Below are positions 34,449 through 43,511 of a stretch of 64,000 nucleotides of DNA, piece by piece. The DNA comes from Verrucomicrobiota bacterium (lineage in GTDB: Bacteria > Verrucomicrobiota > Verrucomicrobiia > Limisphaerales > UBA1096). Position numbers and translations under genes: made by a program. Within the stretch, counting starts at the first letter, position 1; each line of letters opens with the position of its first letter. Location of the stretch: positions 1-64,000 of the forward strand of contig JACNJE010000090.1 in the NCBI GenBank assembly GCA_014382705.1, written 5' to 3'. A model generated the notes under the pieces. The model ran no database searches and was not told the DNA's origin. It worked only from the letters and a program-made list of their open reading frames with translations.

Positions 34449-34889
34449 ATGGGAAAGACAATACTGGTTGTGGATGGTTCGCCGACCTGGCGGAAGTTGG
34501 TTCAGGTGACGCTGACTGCGGCCGGCCACGAGGTGCTCGAGGCGGAGGACGGGGCGCAGGGACTGGAACTCGCAGAGACTGAACCGGTGGACATCATTTT
34601 CTCCGGCTGCCAATTGGCTGACATGGATGGCCCGACCTTCACGCGAAAGATTCGCTCCCTGCCGGGTCACAAGGAAACGCCGTTGATCGCCATCTCGGAC
34701 CGCCCGGACGACGAACGGAAAGAGGCCGCAAAATCGGCGGGGGGAACCGGCTGGATGGTGCAGCCGGTGATGCCCGAGAAATTGATCGTGGCGGCGGAGG
34801 GGTTCGCGGCGCGCATTGACCTGCTCGAGGCCAAGGCCAAAAAGAAAGCCGAGTTGAAGAAAAAAAGGGACGAGGCCGCCGCCGGTTAA
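34449..34889 (+). CDS. Stand-alone receiver-domain protein lacking the phosphoacceptor Asp
   Basis: This 146-residue CheY-like fold starts ATG 34449 (GKTILVVDGSPTWRKLV). It aligns well with receivers, but three key positions differ: the acidic pair is DG instead of DD, the acceptor position is Gly in IIFSGCQLADMDG, and the conserved Lys is Gln in VQPVMPEKL. It therefore probably cannot be phosphorylated in the normal way. The C-terminus is a short charged helix (LEAKAKKKAELKKKRDE). It may work as a constitutive or protein-binding pseudo-receiver. No histidine kinase is nearby. Confidence 0.8.
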   Translation: MGKTILVVDGSPTWRKLVQVTLTAAGHEVLEAEDGAQGLELAETEPVDIIFSGCQLADMDGPTFTRKIRSLPGHKETPLIAISDRPDDERKEAAKSAGGTGWMVQPVMPEKLIVAAEGFAARIDLLEAKAKKKAELKKKRDEAAAG

Positions 34890-34922
34890 AGTGCCCTCCG
34901 CCTGCATTCATCGGTTTGTAGT

Positions 34923-37361
34923 TCAGGGCAGGAACAGGAACTCGTTGGCGTTGAACAGGGCGCGGCAGAAGGCTTCGAGCGACTGTTCGGCAACGAGCCG
35001 CCCGGCGTCGGCCAGTTCCCCGGGGGTCGGCTCGCGGCCAAGCGCGAGTTGGCAGGCCCGCGCCACCTGCGCGCGGGGGTCGTCCCCCGTCTCGTGCCGA
35101 AGGCGGTTGGCCAAGCGGCCGGCCTGCTGCAGCACGAACGGGCTGTTAAGCAGGCTCAACGACTGCAGCGGCGTGGTCGAGCGGCTGCGGCTGGGCACGG
35201 TCTGGTTGAAGTCGGGGCAGTCGAACACGCCGAACGTCGCTTCCCGCTCCTGCCGCACTTTTGTCATGTACAGCATCCGCCGCCAGTCGGCCGGGCCGTA
35301 GTTTTTTTTCGGGTGATAGTGGCGGACGTTTTCCGCCTCGACTTCGAACCCGCTGAAGCCTGGGCCGCCCATTCGCGCATCCAGCGTGCCGGCGACTCGT
35401 AGGATGTTGTCGCGAATGGCCTCCGCCTCCAGCCGGCGCGGCGGGAAACGCCACAGCAACCGGCTGCCGCCATCGACGGCGAGCGCCTCGCGGCGCGGCT
35501 GGCTCGATTGCCGCCAGACGCGGGAGGTCAGGATCAGCCGGTGCATCCGCTTGAGCGACCAGCCGGAGGAGACCAGCTCCGCCGCCAGCCAATCGAGCAG
35601 TTCCGGGTGCGTGGGGCGCGACCCGTTCGCGCCGAGGTCGTTGAGCGTCGCAGCGAGGCCGGTGCCGAAGTGGTGCTTCCACAGCCGGTTGACAATCACC
35701 CGCGCCGTGAGCGGGTTGTCCGGTTCCGTGATCCATTCCGCCAACGCGATGCGCCGCTGCTGCTCGGGCGCGCTTGCCGGGAGGCCAAGCGCGCCGCCGA
35801 GCGCGCCGATGCTGTTCGGCCTGACGGCGTCCCGCTTGGCCAACGGGTCTCCGCGATACAGCACGTGGGTCGCCTCCGGCTGGCGAAAGGTGCCGGCGTA
35901 AACCGTGCGCCGCATCTCGGCATGGATTTTGCCCAGGCGCTGTTCGTCCCCGGTCAAGCGCTTGGCCAAGGCCGCGGCCTGTTCCGCTTCCTCGCCCTTC
36001 AAACGGGTCAACAGGTACTCGAGCTTGGTTTGAGTCGTGTCGCCGGTCGGCGGCCGGTCGGCGGAGTCGGCAACGGGCCGCCATTGGCCAAGCTCCATCG
36101 CGACTTCAAATGTATACTCGACGGCCAGCCGGTCGCTGTAGCGGCCCTCGCGGTCACGCGCCCATTTGATGCGGGAGATGAGCGCCGGCTTGGCCAACTC
36201 GATCTGCACCCACGCATCGGTGCTGCTATTTGCGATCCAGCTTCGCGGGTTGCCGTAACGGCCGTCGTGGACGAAGGCAAGTTGGTGGATCGGGTTGCCG
36301 CCATCGAGGTAGACGCCGGAGGCGGTGGCCGTGGCCCCGGCGCTGGCCAGCGCGACATTTTTGCCTTCGGAAAAAATCTCGAGTTCATCCACGCACGGCT
36401 CGGACTGGTTGGCCCGCGCGATGTTGAAGCGGATGAACCGCGCCCGCACTGGCTCGAACGTCTCCTCGTTGCCCCGCGCGTTCACCGGCGGCTTGAAACG
36501 GGGCACGAGCGCCTCGAGTCGCGTCAGTTTCTTTTTTGCGGCGTCGATCCGCCCGGCGAGCCTGGCCTGTTCCTGTGCCCGTGCGGGATCGGTAGTTTGT
36601 CGAACGGCGCGCTCCGCATGGTTCACCCCGGCGAAGACCGCCTGCAGTGAGTAGTAGTCGCGCATGGTCACCGGGTCGAATTTGTGGTCGTGGCAGCGCG
36701 CGCAACCCAGCGTCAGTCCGAGGAACGCCGTGCCGGTGGTGTTGATCATGCCGTCGAGTTCGTTCTGCCGCTGCATCAGCGTGAGGTTGATGTCCTGGCT
36801 CTTGACGAGGTCGTACGGCCCCGCGACGAGGAAGCCGGTGCCTGTACCGTCGCCAACGGCGTCCCCGGCCAGTTGCGCCCGCACGAACCGGTCGTACGGC
36901 AGGTCTTGGTTGAAGGCGTCCACCACCCAGTCGCGGTACGGCCAGGCGTTGGGCCGCTCTCGGTTGGTTTCGTAGCCGTGCGTCTCGCCGTAGCGAATGA
37001 CATCGAGCCAATGCTGCGCCCAACGTTCTCCGAGCCGGGGATCGTCCAGCATGCGGTCGACCAGCCGCCCCCATGCGTCCGGCCGGGAATCGTTCACGAA
37101 CGCCGCCACCTCTGCGGGCGACGGCAGCATCCCCAGCATGACGAGATGGAGGCGGCGGATGAGCACCGGCCGCTTGGCCAAACGGGACGGGGCGAGGTTC
37201 GCCTCGGTGAGCTTGGCGAACACGAACGAATCGACGGCGTTGGCCGGTCGCTGCGCTTGGCCAAGCGCCGGGAGCGCGGGCCGCTGCACCGGCTTGAGCG
37301 ACCAATGCCCTGCCCATGCCGCAAGCGGGAAAACCAACACCCATGTTAACCAGCGTCTCAT
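34923..37361 (-). CDS. DUF1549/DUF1553 (Planctomycete cytochrome-type) protein
   Basis: This 812-residue exported protein begins with a signal peptide (MRRWLTWVLVFPLAAWAGHW). The N-terminal half has the DUF1549 pattern (IRRLHLVMLGMLPSPAEVAA, WAQHWLDVIRYGETHGYE) and a CxxCH in GCARCHDHKFDPV. The C-terminal half has DUF1553 motifs (RVIVNRLWKHHFGTGL, ELLDWLAAEL, PRRLEAEAIRDN). The usual N-terminal PSCyt1 cytochrome domain is absent. It pairs with the DUF1501 gene 10 bp upstream, the standard PVC arrangement, possibly for extracellular polymer breakdown. Function remains unknown. Confidence 0.9.
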   Translation of the reverse strand: MRRWLTWVLVFPLAAWAGHWSLKPVQRPALPALGQAQRPANAVDSFVFAKLTEANLAPSRLAKRPVLIRRLHLVMLGMLPSPAEVAAFVNDSRPDAWGRLVDRMLDDPRLGERWAQHWLDVIRYGETHGYETNRERPNAWPYRDWVVDAFNQDLPYDRFVRAQLAGDAVGDGTGTGFLVAGPYDLVKSQDINLTLMQRQNELDGMINTTGTAFLGLTLGCARCHDHKFDPVTMRDYYSLQAVFAGVNHAERAVRQTTDPARAQEQARLAGRIDAAKKKLTRLEALVPRFKPPVNARGNEETFEPVRARFIRFNIARANQSEPCVDELEIFSEGKNVALASAGATATASGVYLDGGNPIHQLAFVHDGRYGNPRSWIANSSTDAWVQIELAKPALISRIKWARDREGRYSDRLAVEYTFEVAMELGQWRPVADSADRPPTGDTTQTKLEYLLTRLKGEEAEQAAALAKRLTGDEQRLGKIHAEMRRTVYAGTFRQPEATHVLYRGDPLAKRDAVRPNSIGALGGALGLPASAPEQQRRIALAEWITEPDNPLTARVIVNRLWKHHFGTGLAATLNDLGANGSRPTHPELLDWLAAELVSSGWSLKRMHRLILTSRVWRQSSQPRREALAVDGGSRLLWRFPPRRLEAEAIRDNILRVAGTLDARMGGPGFSGFEVEAENVRHYHPKKNYGPADWRRMLYMTKVRQEREATFGVFDCPDFNQTVPSRSRSTTPLQSLSLLNSPFVLQQAGRLANRLRHETGDDPRAQVARACQLALGREPTPGELADAGRLVAEQSLEAFCRALFNANEFLFLP

Positions 37362-37370
37362 CGCAAAAAA

Positions 37371-38834
37371 CTATGCCAGCACACCATGGATGACTTCGCC
37401 CTCCACGTCGGTCAAGCGGCGCTCGAGTCCGTCGTGGTAGAAGGTCAGCCGTTCATGTTCCAGCCCGAGCAGGTGCAGGATCGTGGCGTGAAAATCATGC
37501 ACTGTGACGACGTCCTCTGCCGCTTTGTAGCTGAACGCGTCCGTCGCGCCGTGGGTATGGCCACGCTTCACCCCGGCTCCGGCCAGCCATGCGGTGAAGC
37601 CGTCCGGGTTGTGGTCGCGCCCGCTCGCCCCGGCCTGGAAGGTCGGCATCCGGCCGAACTCGGTGCACCAAACGACGAGGGTCTGCTCCAGCAGGCCGCG
37701 CTGTTTCATGTCAGTCAACAGGGCGGCGACCGGCTGGTCGAGCACCGGGCCGTGCTTGGCGTACTGCTCCGCGAGCGCCTTGTGGCCGTCCCAGTTGCTG
37801 ACGCCCTCGCCGCCGGTCTGGTAGGCGCCGTTGAACAGTTGCACGAACCGCACGCCCTGCTCGACGAGCCGCCGCGCGAGGATGCAGTTCCGGGCGAAGG
37901 CGACCTTGAGCGGGTTGCGCGAATCGTCCGCGCCGTATGACCGCAGCACGTGCGCCGGCTCGGCGGAAAGGTCGCTGACCTCCGGCACGCTCAACTGCAT
38001 GCGCGCCGCCAACTCGTGGCTGGCGATGCGTGCCGCCAGTTCCGACTCGCCGGGGTAACGCTCGAGGTGCCGCTGATTCATCCGCCGGAGAAAGGCGCGC
38101 GTCGCCATGTCGGTTTCGGCGGAGATGCTTTCCGGCCGGGCGAGGTTTTGGATCGGCTTGGCCGCGTTGAACGCCGTTCCTTGGAACGCCGCCGGCAGAA
38201 AACCGGCACCCCAGCAGTTGACGCTCGACTGCGGCGTGCCGCGCGGGTCGGGGATGGCGACGTACGCCGGCAGGTTGTCGTTCTCGCTGCCAAGCGCGTA
38301 ACTTGTCCACGCGCCCATGCTCGGGAAGCCTTCCAGCGTGTTGCCGGTGCACATGAAATTTTCGCCCGGGCCGTGCGTGTTCGTCCGGCCGGTGAGCGAG
38401 TGGATGAAGCACAGCTCGTCCGCCATCTGCCCGATTTGCGGCACGAGATCGGAGATGAATTTGCCGCTTTGGCCGTACGGCTGGAACGCCCATGGGCTGC
38501 GGTTCAGGCTGCCTTGTTTGCCTTGGAAGGTGACGAGACCGTCGGCCCCCGGCAGCGCTTGGCCATGGCGCGCGATGAGTTCCGGCTTGTGGTCGAAGGT
38601 GTCAATCTGGCTGCACGCCCCGGAGCAGAAAATCACCAGCACCTGCCGCGCCTTGGGCGGTTGATGCGCATGCCGTGCGGCGTACGGCTTGGCCGGTGCG
38701 ATGTCCGGCCGGATCGGCGGCTTGGCCGCCCGGGCGCCGAGCAGTTGGCCAAGCGCAATCCCGCCCAGCCCCATGCCGGAGTTCACCAAAAACTGGCGCC
38801 GGCCAAGCAGCGGATTGGATGCCTCAAGTTTCAA
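37371..38834 (-). CDS. DUF1501 protein with Tat-type signal
   Basis: This protein is about 487 residues from TTG 38834 ([19 protein letters not shown]), where GRRQFL followed by a hydrophobic stretch is a twin-arginine signal. The body carries DUF1501 features ([63 protein letters not shown]), related to the alkaline phosphatase/sulfatase fold. The track start at 38885 is a TTG created by a TTGGCCAAG copy and adds the residues MAKLAKR. It is a partner of the DUF1549/1553 protein. Confidence 0.88.
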   Translation of the reverse strand: MKLEASNPLLGRRQFLVNSGMGLGGIALGQLLGARAAKPPIRPDIAPAKPYAARHAHQPPKARQVLVIFCSGACSQIDTFDHKPELIARHGQALPGADGLVTFQGKQGSLNRSPWAFQPYGQSGKFISDLVPQIGQMADELCFIHSLTGRTNTHGPGENFMCTGNTLEGFPSMGAWTSYALGSENDNLPAYVAIPDPRGTPQSSVNCWGAGFLPAAFQGTAFNAAKPIQNLARPESISAETDMATRAFLRRMNQRHLERYPGESELAARIASHELAARMQLSVPEVSDLSAEPAHVLRSYGADDSRNPLKVAFARNCILARRLVEQGVRFVQLFNGAYQTGGEGVSNWDGHKALAEQYAKHGPVLDQPVAALLTDMKQRGLLEQTLVVWCTEFGRMPTFQAGASGRDHNPDGFTAWLAGAGVKRGHTHGATDAFSYKAAEDVVTVHDFHATILHLLGLEHERLTFYHDGLERRLTDVEGEVIHGVLA

Positions 38835-38932
38835 TGTTTCCGGCGGAAATTTACACGATTCGCGCCGCTTGGCCAGCTTGGCCAAGCGCGATTGCGCTTC
38901 GGGGCGATTTCTGACATCGTTCCGCCCACAAA

Positions 38933-40633
38933 ATGCGTTTCACTCTTCAATCCTCGGTTGGCCGCCGTTTGGCTTCGTGGCTCCTTTTGTCAATCATTTG
39001 CCTCGCCGGCGTGGCCGCATCGGCGCAGGAGACCTTGCCGCTCCTGCCGAAGTGGACCCGTTTCCAGGGCGAGTTGGTCAGCCTCAAGGCGTACGACAAC
39101 CCGATACAGGAGGTGCAACTCAAGGCCGTGTTCACCTCGCCCGCCGGTGAGGAACATGAGGTCGACGGTTTCTGGGATGGTGGCAATGACTGGAAGGTTC
39201 GCTTCCTCCCCGATCTCGCCGGCAAGTGGACATTTCAAATCACCTGTTCCGACGAGGAAAACCGCGGACTGCACAACCTCTCCGGCGCGTTCCGCTGCAC
39301 CGCACCGCTGGGCCGCAACGCCCTCACCCGGAGTGGGCCGGTTCGCGTGTCGCGCGACCGCACGCACTTTGTGCACGAGGACGGCACGCCGTTTTTCTGG
39401 ATGGCCGACACCGCGTGGAACGGCCCGCTCAAGTCAAACGAGTTCGACTGGAAACATTATTTGACCGAGCGCAAGCGGCAAGGTTTCACCGCTGTTCAGT
39501 GGGTCGCCACGAGCTGGCGCGGCGCGCCGGACGGCGACGCCGACGGCAACAAGGCGTTCCAGGGCAAAGAAAAAATCAGCATCAACCCGGGCTTTTTCCA
39601 GCGGCTCGACCGCCGCATAGACGCGATTAACGACGCCGGTCTGCTCAGCGTGCCGGTGTTGCTGTGGGCGATTCGCGGCGACGAAAACCCGGTGAACACC
39701 TTGCCCGACGACCAGGCGATCCTGTTGGCCCGCTACATGATCGCGCGCTGGGGTGCAACGTACGGTGCCTGGTTTCTCGGCGGAGACGGCGACTACTCCG
39801 GCACACACGCCGCCCGCTGGCGCACGCTTGGCCAGGCGGTGTTCGGCGGCAAGCAGCACTTCCCCGTCTTCATGCACCCGAAGGGAAAGAGCTGGGTCTT
39901 CGATGAGTTCCGCGACGAAAAATGGATGACCGCGCTGGGCTACCAGAGCGGCCACGACATCAACGACGCAACCAACAACTGGATCCACCATGGCCCGGCC
40001 TCGCGCGACTGGGCCAAGCTCCCGCACCGGCCGGTGGTCAACATCGAGCCGGCTTACGAGGGCATTCCCAGCTACAGCAAAAAGCAGCCGATCACCGCGC
40101 ACGAGGTTCGACGCGCCCTGTACTGGAGCCTGCTCAACGCGCCGACCGCCGGCGTGAGTTACGGCGCAGCCGGCGTCTGGGGCTGGGACGACGGCGACGC
40201 GCCGACCCCCGGCCATCCCAACGCCGGCACACCGCCCGCCTGGCGCGATGCGCTGCACTTCGAGGCCGGCGAACAGGTTGCGCACCTGTCGGCCCTGTTC
40301 CAGTCGATTCCCTTTCAGTCCCTCCGACCGGACAGCGGCGTGCTGGCCGAGCAACCCGGCGACGAGGCCCTCCCCGAGTACGCCGCCGCCGCCAGTTCCG
40401 GCGACGGGCGCTTGGTGGTCGTTTACACGCCGGTCGAGAAGCGTCTCAAAATCAACGTGGCCCGGCTGCCCACGCCGTTGATCGCCGCGTGGGTCAATCC
40501 GCGCACCGGCGAGCGCTCCACCGTGTTGGCGGTGCTGCGCGGCACGGCGCTCGAGTGCCCGGCCCCCGGCCCCGGCGACTGGCTGCTGCTGCTCCGCTCC
40601 AAGCCGGCCGAGCCGGAACTCACTGAAAACTGA
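38933..40633 (+). CDS. Exported DUF5060/DUF4038 glycoside hydrolase-like protein
   Basis: This 566-residue protein has a signal peptide ([19 protein letters not shown]). An N-terminal beta-sandwich (DUF5060-like, [20 protein letters not shown]) is followed by a DUF4038 TIM-barrel ([42 protein letters not shown]) and a C-terminal beta domain ([17 protein letters not shown]). Related proteins act on apiose- or arabinose-containing or other plant glycans. It is divergent from the DUF1501 gene and just upstream of tilS. Confidence 0.86.
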   Translation: MRFTLQSSVGRRLASWLLLSIICLAGVAASAQETLPLLPKWTRFQGELVSLKAYDNPIQEVQLKAVFTSPAGEEHEVDGFWDGGNDWKVRFLPDLAGKWTFQITCSDEENRGLHNLSGAFRCTAPLGRNALTRSGPVRVSRDRTHFVHEDGTPFFWMADTAWNGPLKSNEFDWKHYLTERKRQGFTAVQWVATSWRGAPDGDADGNKAFQGKEKISINPGFFQRLDRRIDAINDAGLLSVPVLLWAIRGDENPVNTLPDDQAILLARYMIARWGATYGAWFLGGDGDYSGTHAARWRTLGQAVFGGKQHFPVFMHPKGKSWVFDEFRDEKWMTALGYQSGHDINDATNNWIHHGPASRDWAKLPHRPVVNIEPAYEGIPSYSKKQPITAHEVRRALYWSLLNAPTAGVSYGAAGVWGWDDGDAPTPGHPNAGTPPAWRDALHFEAGEQVAHLSALFQSIPFQSLRPDSGVLAEQPGDEALPEYAAAASSGDGRLVVVYTPVEKRLKINVARLPTPLIAAWVNPRTGERSTVLAVLRGTALECPAPGPGDWLLLLRSKPAEPELTEN

Positions 40634-40636
40634 TTC

Positions 40637-41992
40637 ATGCATCCGCTCGCCGAGAGAGTGGGCGACATCATCCGGGTGCAAACCCTCTTCCCGGGCGGCG
40701 GCGGCATCGTCGTGGCCGTGTCCGGTGGCATCGACTCGATGGCGTTGCTGCACCTGCTTTCCACCCCCGCGCTTGGCCTGCGGGATCGCCTGGTTGCCGC
40801 CCACTTCGATCACCGACTCCGCGGCGCGGAGAGCGACGCCGACGCGGCGTTTGTCGCGCAGGCAGCCGGGCGGCTTGGGTTGCCATTTGAGTCCGATCGT
40901 GGCGACACGCGGCAACTCGCCGTCGAGACCGGCGACGGCGTCGAGGCGGCCGCCCGCCAACTGCGCCACGGTTTTTTCGCCCGCTTGGCCAAGCGCCTGG
41001 GAGCCGTGGTCGCCCTGGCGCACCATGCCGATGATCAAATTGAGACGTTTTTCCTGCGGCTGCTGCGCGGTGCGGGCAACCGCGGCTTGGCCGGCATGCG
41101 GCCGGTCGCGCCATCGCCAGCTGATCCCGGCGTGACGCTGGTTCGCCCGTTGCTCGGCATCCGGCGCGATGAAATTGTCGAGTACGCAACGCGGGAGGGG
41201 ATCGGGTTCCGCGAGGATGCGACGAATGCCGGCACGCGCTTTCTCCGCAATCGCATTCGGCACGAACTGCTGCCGCAACTTGCCGGGAAGTTCGGCGCGT
41301 CGGTGAGCCGCCAAGTTCTCAAGGCGATGCAGCTTGCCGGTGACGCGGCCGACTGCATTGACGGCCTTGCCGCCGAGTGGACGGGTGTACCGCCATTCAA
41401 CCAGCTGTCAATCGCCGTGCAGCGGCAGGTTGTGCAGCGCCAACTGTTCGCGCTTGGCGACGAGCCGTCGTTTGACTTGGTGGAGTCGTTGCGGCTCGAG
41501 GTCGGCCGCGTCATCGAAGTGGCCCCCGGCCGGCGGCTGCGACGCAACGCCGATGGCCAAGTGGAGGCCACCGCCTCCACCGTCGAGCCGGAATTCTCGC
41601 TGGCCAAGCACGAAGTCAGCCTCGCTGGCCAAGCGGGCGAAGCCGAATTTGGCGGCCTGAAAATCGGCTGGGAACGCGTGGCCGGCGGCTTGGCCAAATG
41701 GCGGGAGGTTGGCCAGGCGGAGAATCGTGAAGTCTTTGATGCCGAGTCGCTTGGCCAAGCGATCACCCTGCGGCACTGGCGGCCCGGTGACCGCTACCAA
41801 CCGATTGGCCATGCCGGCACCGCCAAGCTGCAGGATCTGTTCGTGAACCAAAAAATCCCCAAGGCCGAGCGCCGCCAACTGGTCGTCGCCGAAGCCGCCG
41901 ATGGACGGTTGTTCTGGGTTCAAAAACTCCGCATCGCCGATGGAGGCAAGGTCACCGACTCGACCCGCGAACTGATTCTGCTCCGTTGGTAA
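40637..41992 (+). CDS. tilS: tRNA(Ile)-lysidine synthase TilS
   Basis: This 451-residue protein starts ATG 40637. The PP-loop is VAVSGGIDSMALL, with the HFDHRLRGAESDADA, ALAHHADDQIETFFLRLLRG and GIGFREDATNA motifs typical of TilS, and a C-terminal lysidine domain (LRHWRPGDRYQPIG, KIPKAERRQLVV). It modifies C34 of tRNA-Ile(CAU). It contains several palindrome-derived LAKR, LAKW and LGQA tracts, mainly in the less conserved region. Its 3' end overlaps the thiH 3' end by 41 bp. Confidence 0.94.
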   Translation: MHPLAERVGDIIRVQTLFPGGGGIVVAVSGGIDSMALLHLLSTPALGLRDRLVAAHFDHRLRGAESDADAAFVAQAAGRLGLPFESDRGDTRQLAVETGDGVEAAARQLRHGFFARLAKRLGAVVALAHHADDQIETFFLRLLRGAGNRGLAGMRPVAPSPADPGVTLVRPLLGIRRDEIVEYATREGIGFREDATNAGTRFLRNRIRHELLPQLAGKFGASVSRQVLKAMQLAGDAADCIDGLAAEWTGVPPFNQLSIAVQRQVVQRQLFALGDEPSFDLVESLRLEVGRVIEVAPGRRLRRNADGQVEATASTVEPEFSLAKHEVSLAGQAGEAEFGGLKIGWERVAGGLAKWREVGQAENREVFDAESLGQAITLRHWRPGDRYQPIGHAGTAKLQDLFVNQKIPKAERRQLVVAEAADGRLFWVQKLRIADGGKVTDSTRELILLRW

Positions 41993-43163
41993 GGATGGCG
42001 GCGTCCCAGTCTTTCCAGACCGGCTCGTAGCCGAGGCGGGTGAGGGTCGAGGCGACGGCGCTGGGCTCGCGTTCGTCGGCGATGTCAAACTGGCCGGTGG
42101 CGGCCCACTCGCTGGAATCTTCCGCCAACTCTTGGATTCGCCCGCGCTGGGTGTAGTGGAGGTTGTCCCGCCCGGCGCCGGTGTAGCCGCCCGGCTCGGT
42201 GTGACTCCCGGCGCTCATCATCGTGACCCCCAGCGGAATCAGCCGGTCGCGCAGACGGGCCGGTTCGCGGGTGGAGAGGACGATGCCGGCGTCCGGCAAA
42301 AACAGCCGAAGCGCGCAGATGGCCTGGACGAGGGCGCGGTCGTCGAATTCGGTCAACGGCTCGAACTCGCCGGCGCACGGGCGGAGCCGCGGCAGCGACA
42401 GGGTAAGTTGCGCCTTCCAGCAGTGCCGCAGCAGGTATTGCGCGTGGGCGGCGAGGCAGAGGGTCTCGCGCCGCCAGTCGCCCAGCCCGTACAGCGCCCC
42501 GATCCCGAGCCGCCGGAAGCCGGCTGCGTGGGCGCGCTCCGGCGTCTCGAGCCGCCAGTCGAAGTTGCGCTTGGGGCCGGAGGTGTGCATCTCCGCATAG
42601 ATGTCACGGTCGTAAGTTTCCTGATAAACGACGAGTCCCTCCGCGCCGGCTTGGGCGAGGGGCCGGTATTCGTCGGTTTCCATCGGGCCAACCTCAAGTG
42701 AGATCGATGGCACGGCGTCGCGCAGTGCCTTGACGCAGTCGGCGAGGTAGCCGCTGGAGACGAACTTGGGATGCTCGCCGGCGACGAGCAGGATGTTGCG
42801 AAAACCGTGCCCGGCGAGCGCCCTGGCCTCGCGCACGACCTCGTCGACCGAGAGGGTCACGCGCAGGATCGGGTTGTCGCGCGAGAAGCCGCAGTATTGG
42901 CAGTTGTTGATGCACTCATTGGAGAGGTAAAGCGGCGCGAAGAGCCGGATGACCCTGCCGAATCGCTGCTGGGTCAGCTGGTGGGCGCGCCTGGCCAACG
43001 GCTCAAGTTGGCCGGCGGCGGCGGGGGAGAGCAGGGCGGCGAGGTCGGCCAGCCCGAGGTCGCGCTTGGCCAAGGCGTCCGACGCCTCGGCAGCGGAGGC
43101 ATCGCGGGCTTGGCCCCAAAGTGCATCGATGGGCAACCGGTCAAATTGGCCGACAAAACTCAC
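41952..43163 (-). CDS. thiH: 2-iminoacetate synthase ThiH (radical SAM)
   Basis: This 403-residue protein starts at GTG 43163 (SFVGQFDRLPIDALWGQ). The radical SAM motif is CINNCQYC, followed by GFSRDNPILRVTLSVDEV, EVGPMETDEY, VYQETYDRDIYAEMH and SLPRLRPCAGEF. ThiH splits tyrosine to give dehydroglycine for the thiazole ring of thiamine. No other thi gene is in the window. The last 41 bp overlap tilS on the opposite strand, and the extra residues (TNGAESVRGSSR) may be non-conserved. Confidence 0.92.
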   Translation of the reverse strand: MSFVGQFDRLPIDALWGQARDASAAEASDALAKRDLGLADLAALLSPAAAGQLEPLARRAHQLTQQRFGRVIRLFAPLYLSNECINNCQYCGFSRDNPILRVTLSVDEVVREARALAGHGFRNILLVAGEHPKFVSSGYLADCVKALRDAVPSISLEVGPMETDEYRPLAQAGAEGLVVYQETYDRDIYAEMHTSGPKRNFDWRLETPERAHAAGFRRLGIGALYGLGDWRRETLCLAAHAQYLLRHCWKAQLTLSLPRLRPCAGEFEPLTEFDDRALVQAICALRLFLPDAGIVLSTREPARLRDRLIPLGVTMMSAGSHTEPGGYTGAGRDNLHYTQRGRIQELAEDSSEWAATGQFDIADEREPSAVASTLTRLGYEPVWKDWDAAILTNGAESVRGSSR

Positions 43164-43251
43164 AGAGCCACGTTACCGGAGCGCCCGCGCTTGGCCAAGC
43201 GTGGTTGTCATTTGGCGTCGGGATGAATACGGTTTCCGCGTTGCTCGTGAT

Positions 43252-43258
43252 GGAGGAG
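43252..43258 (+). promoter_or_regulatory. Strong ribosome-binding site fixing the start of the small membrane protein
   Basis: GGAGGAG lies 6 bases before ATG 43265. It decides against the longer in-frame starts in the track, including ATG 43223. Confidence 0.6.
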
Positions 43259-43264
43259 CGCCGG

Positions 43265-43444
43265 ATGTTTGGATTGAGGAAAAAAAAGCCGAAGGACGGG
43301 GATGAGGAGCATCGCTATTATCTGCTCCCCGGCATGGGGCGCTCCAACCGGCGATATCGGAATAAAATCCAACTGTGGAGCATTATCGCCGGGATTGTCG
43401 GCTCCGCGTTGATCGGCACCGCCCTCTGGCTGCTCAATCGCTGA
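43265..43444 (+). CDS. Small single-pass membrane protein
   Basis: This 59-residue protein is MFGLRKKKPKDGDEEHRYYL..., with a basic, Tyr-containing N-terminus (LLPGMGRSNRRYRNK) and one C-terminal transmembrane helix (LWSIIAGIVGSALIGTALWL) ending LNR. Start ATG 43265 is supported by GGAGGAG at the right distance. The topology is probably N-in. No family is recognised, but the clean ribosome-binding site and protein-like sequence support a real gene. It ends directly at a 34-bp tandem duplication. Confidence 0.65.
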   Translation: MFGLRKKKPKDGDEEHRYYLLPGMGRSNRRYRNKIQLWSIIAGIVGSALIGTALWLLNR

Positions 43445-43511
43445 GCCGGGTTAAGCTTTCAACTCGGCCAATTCCTCAGCCGGGTTAAGCTTTCAACTCG
43501 GCCAATTCCTC
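43444..43511. repeat. Exact 34-bp tandem duplication at converging gene ends
   Basis: The unit beginning AGCCGGGTTAAGCTTTCAAC occurs twice in a row without mismatch (43444-43477, 43478-43511). It carries the last codons and stop of the M3 peptidase gene, so the second stop-carrying copy is untranslated. This is probably a recent slippage duplication. Confidence 0.9.

Noticed and set aside
34265-34582. 105-residue ORF before the receiver gene
   Set aside because: It overlaps the receiver gene out of frame, with no ribosome-binding site or family likeness.
43444-43511. 34-bp direct repeat as a CRISPR or attachment site
   Set aside because: Only two copies with no spacer, and no cas gene, integrase or tRNA nearby.
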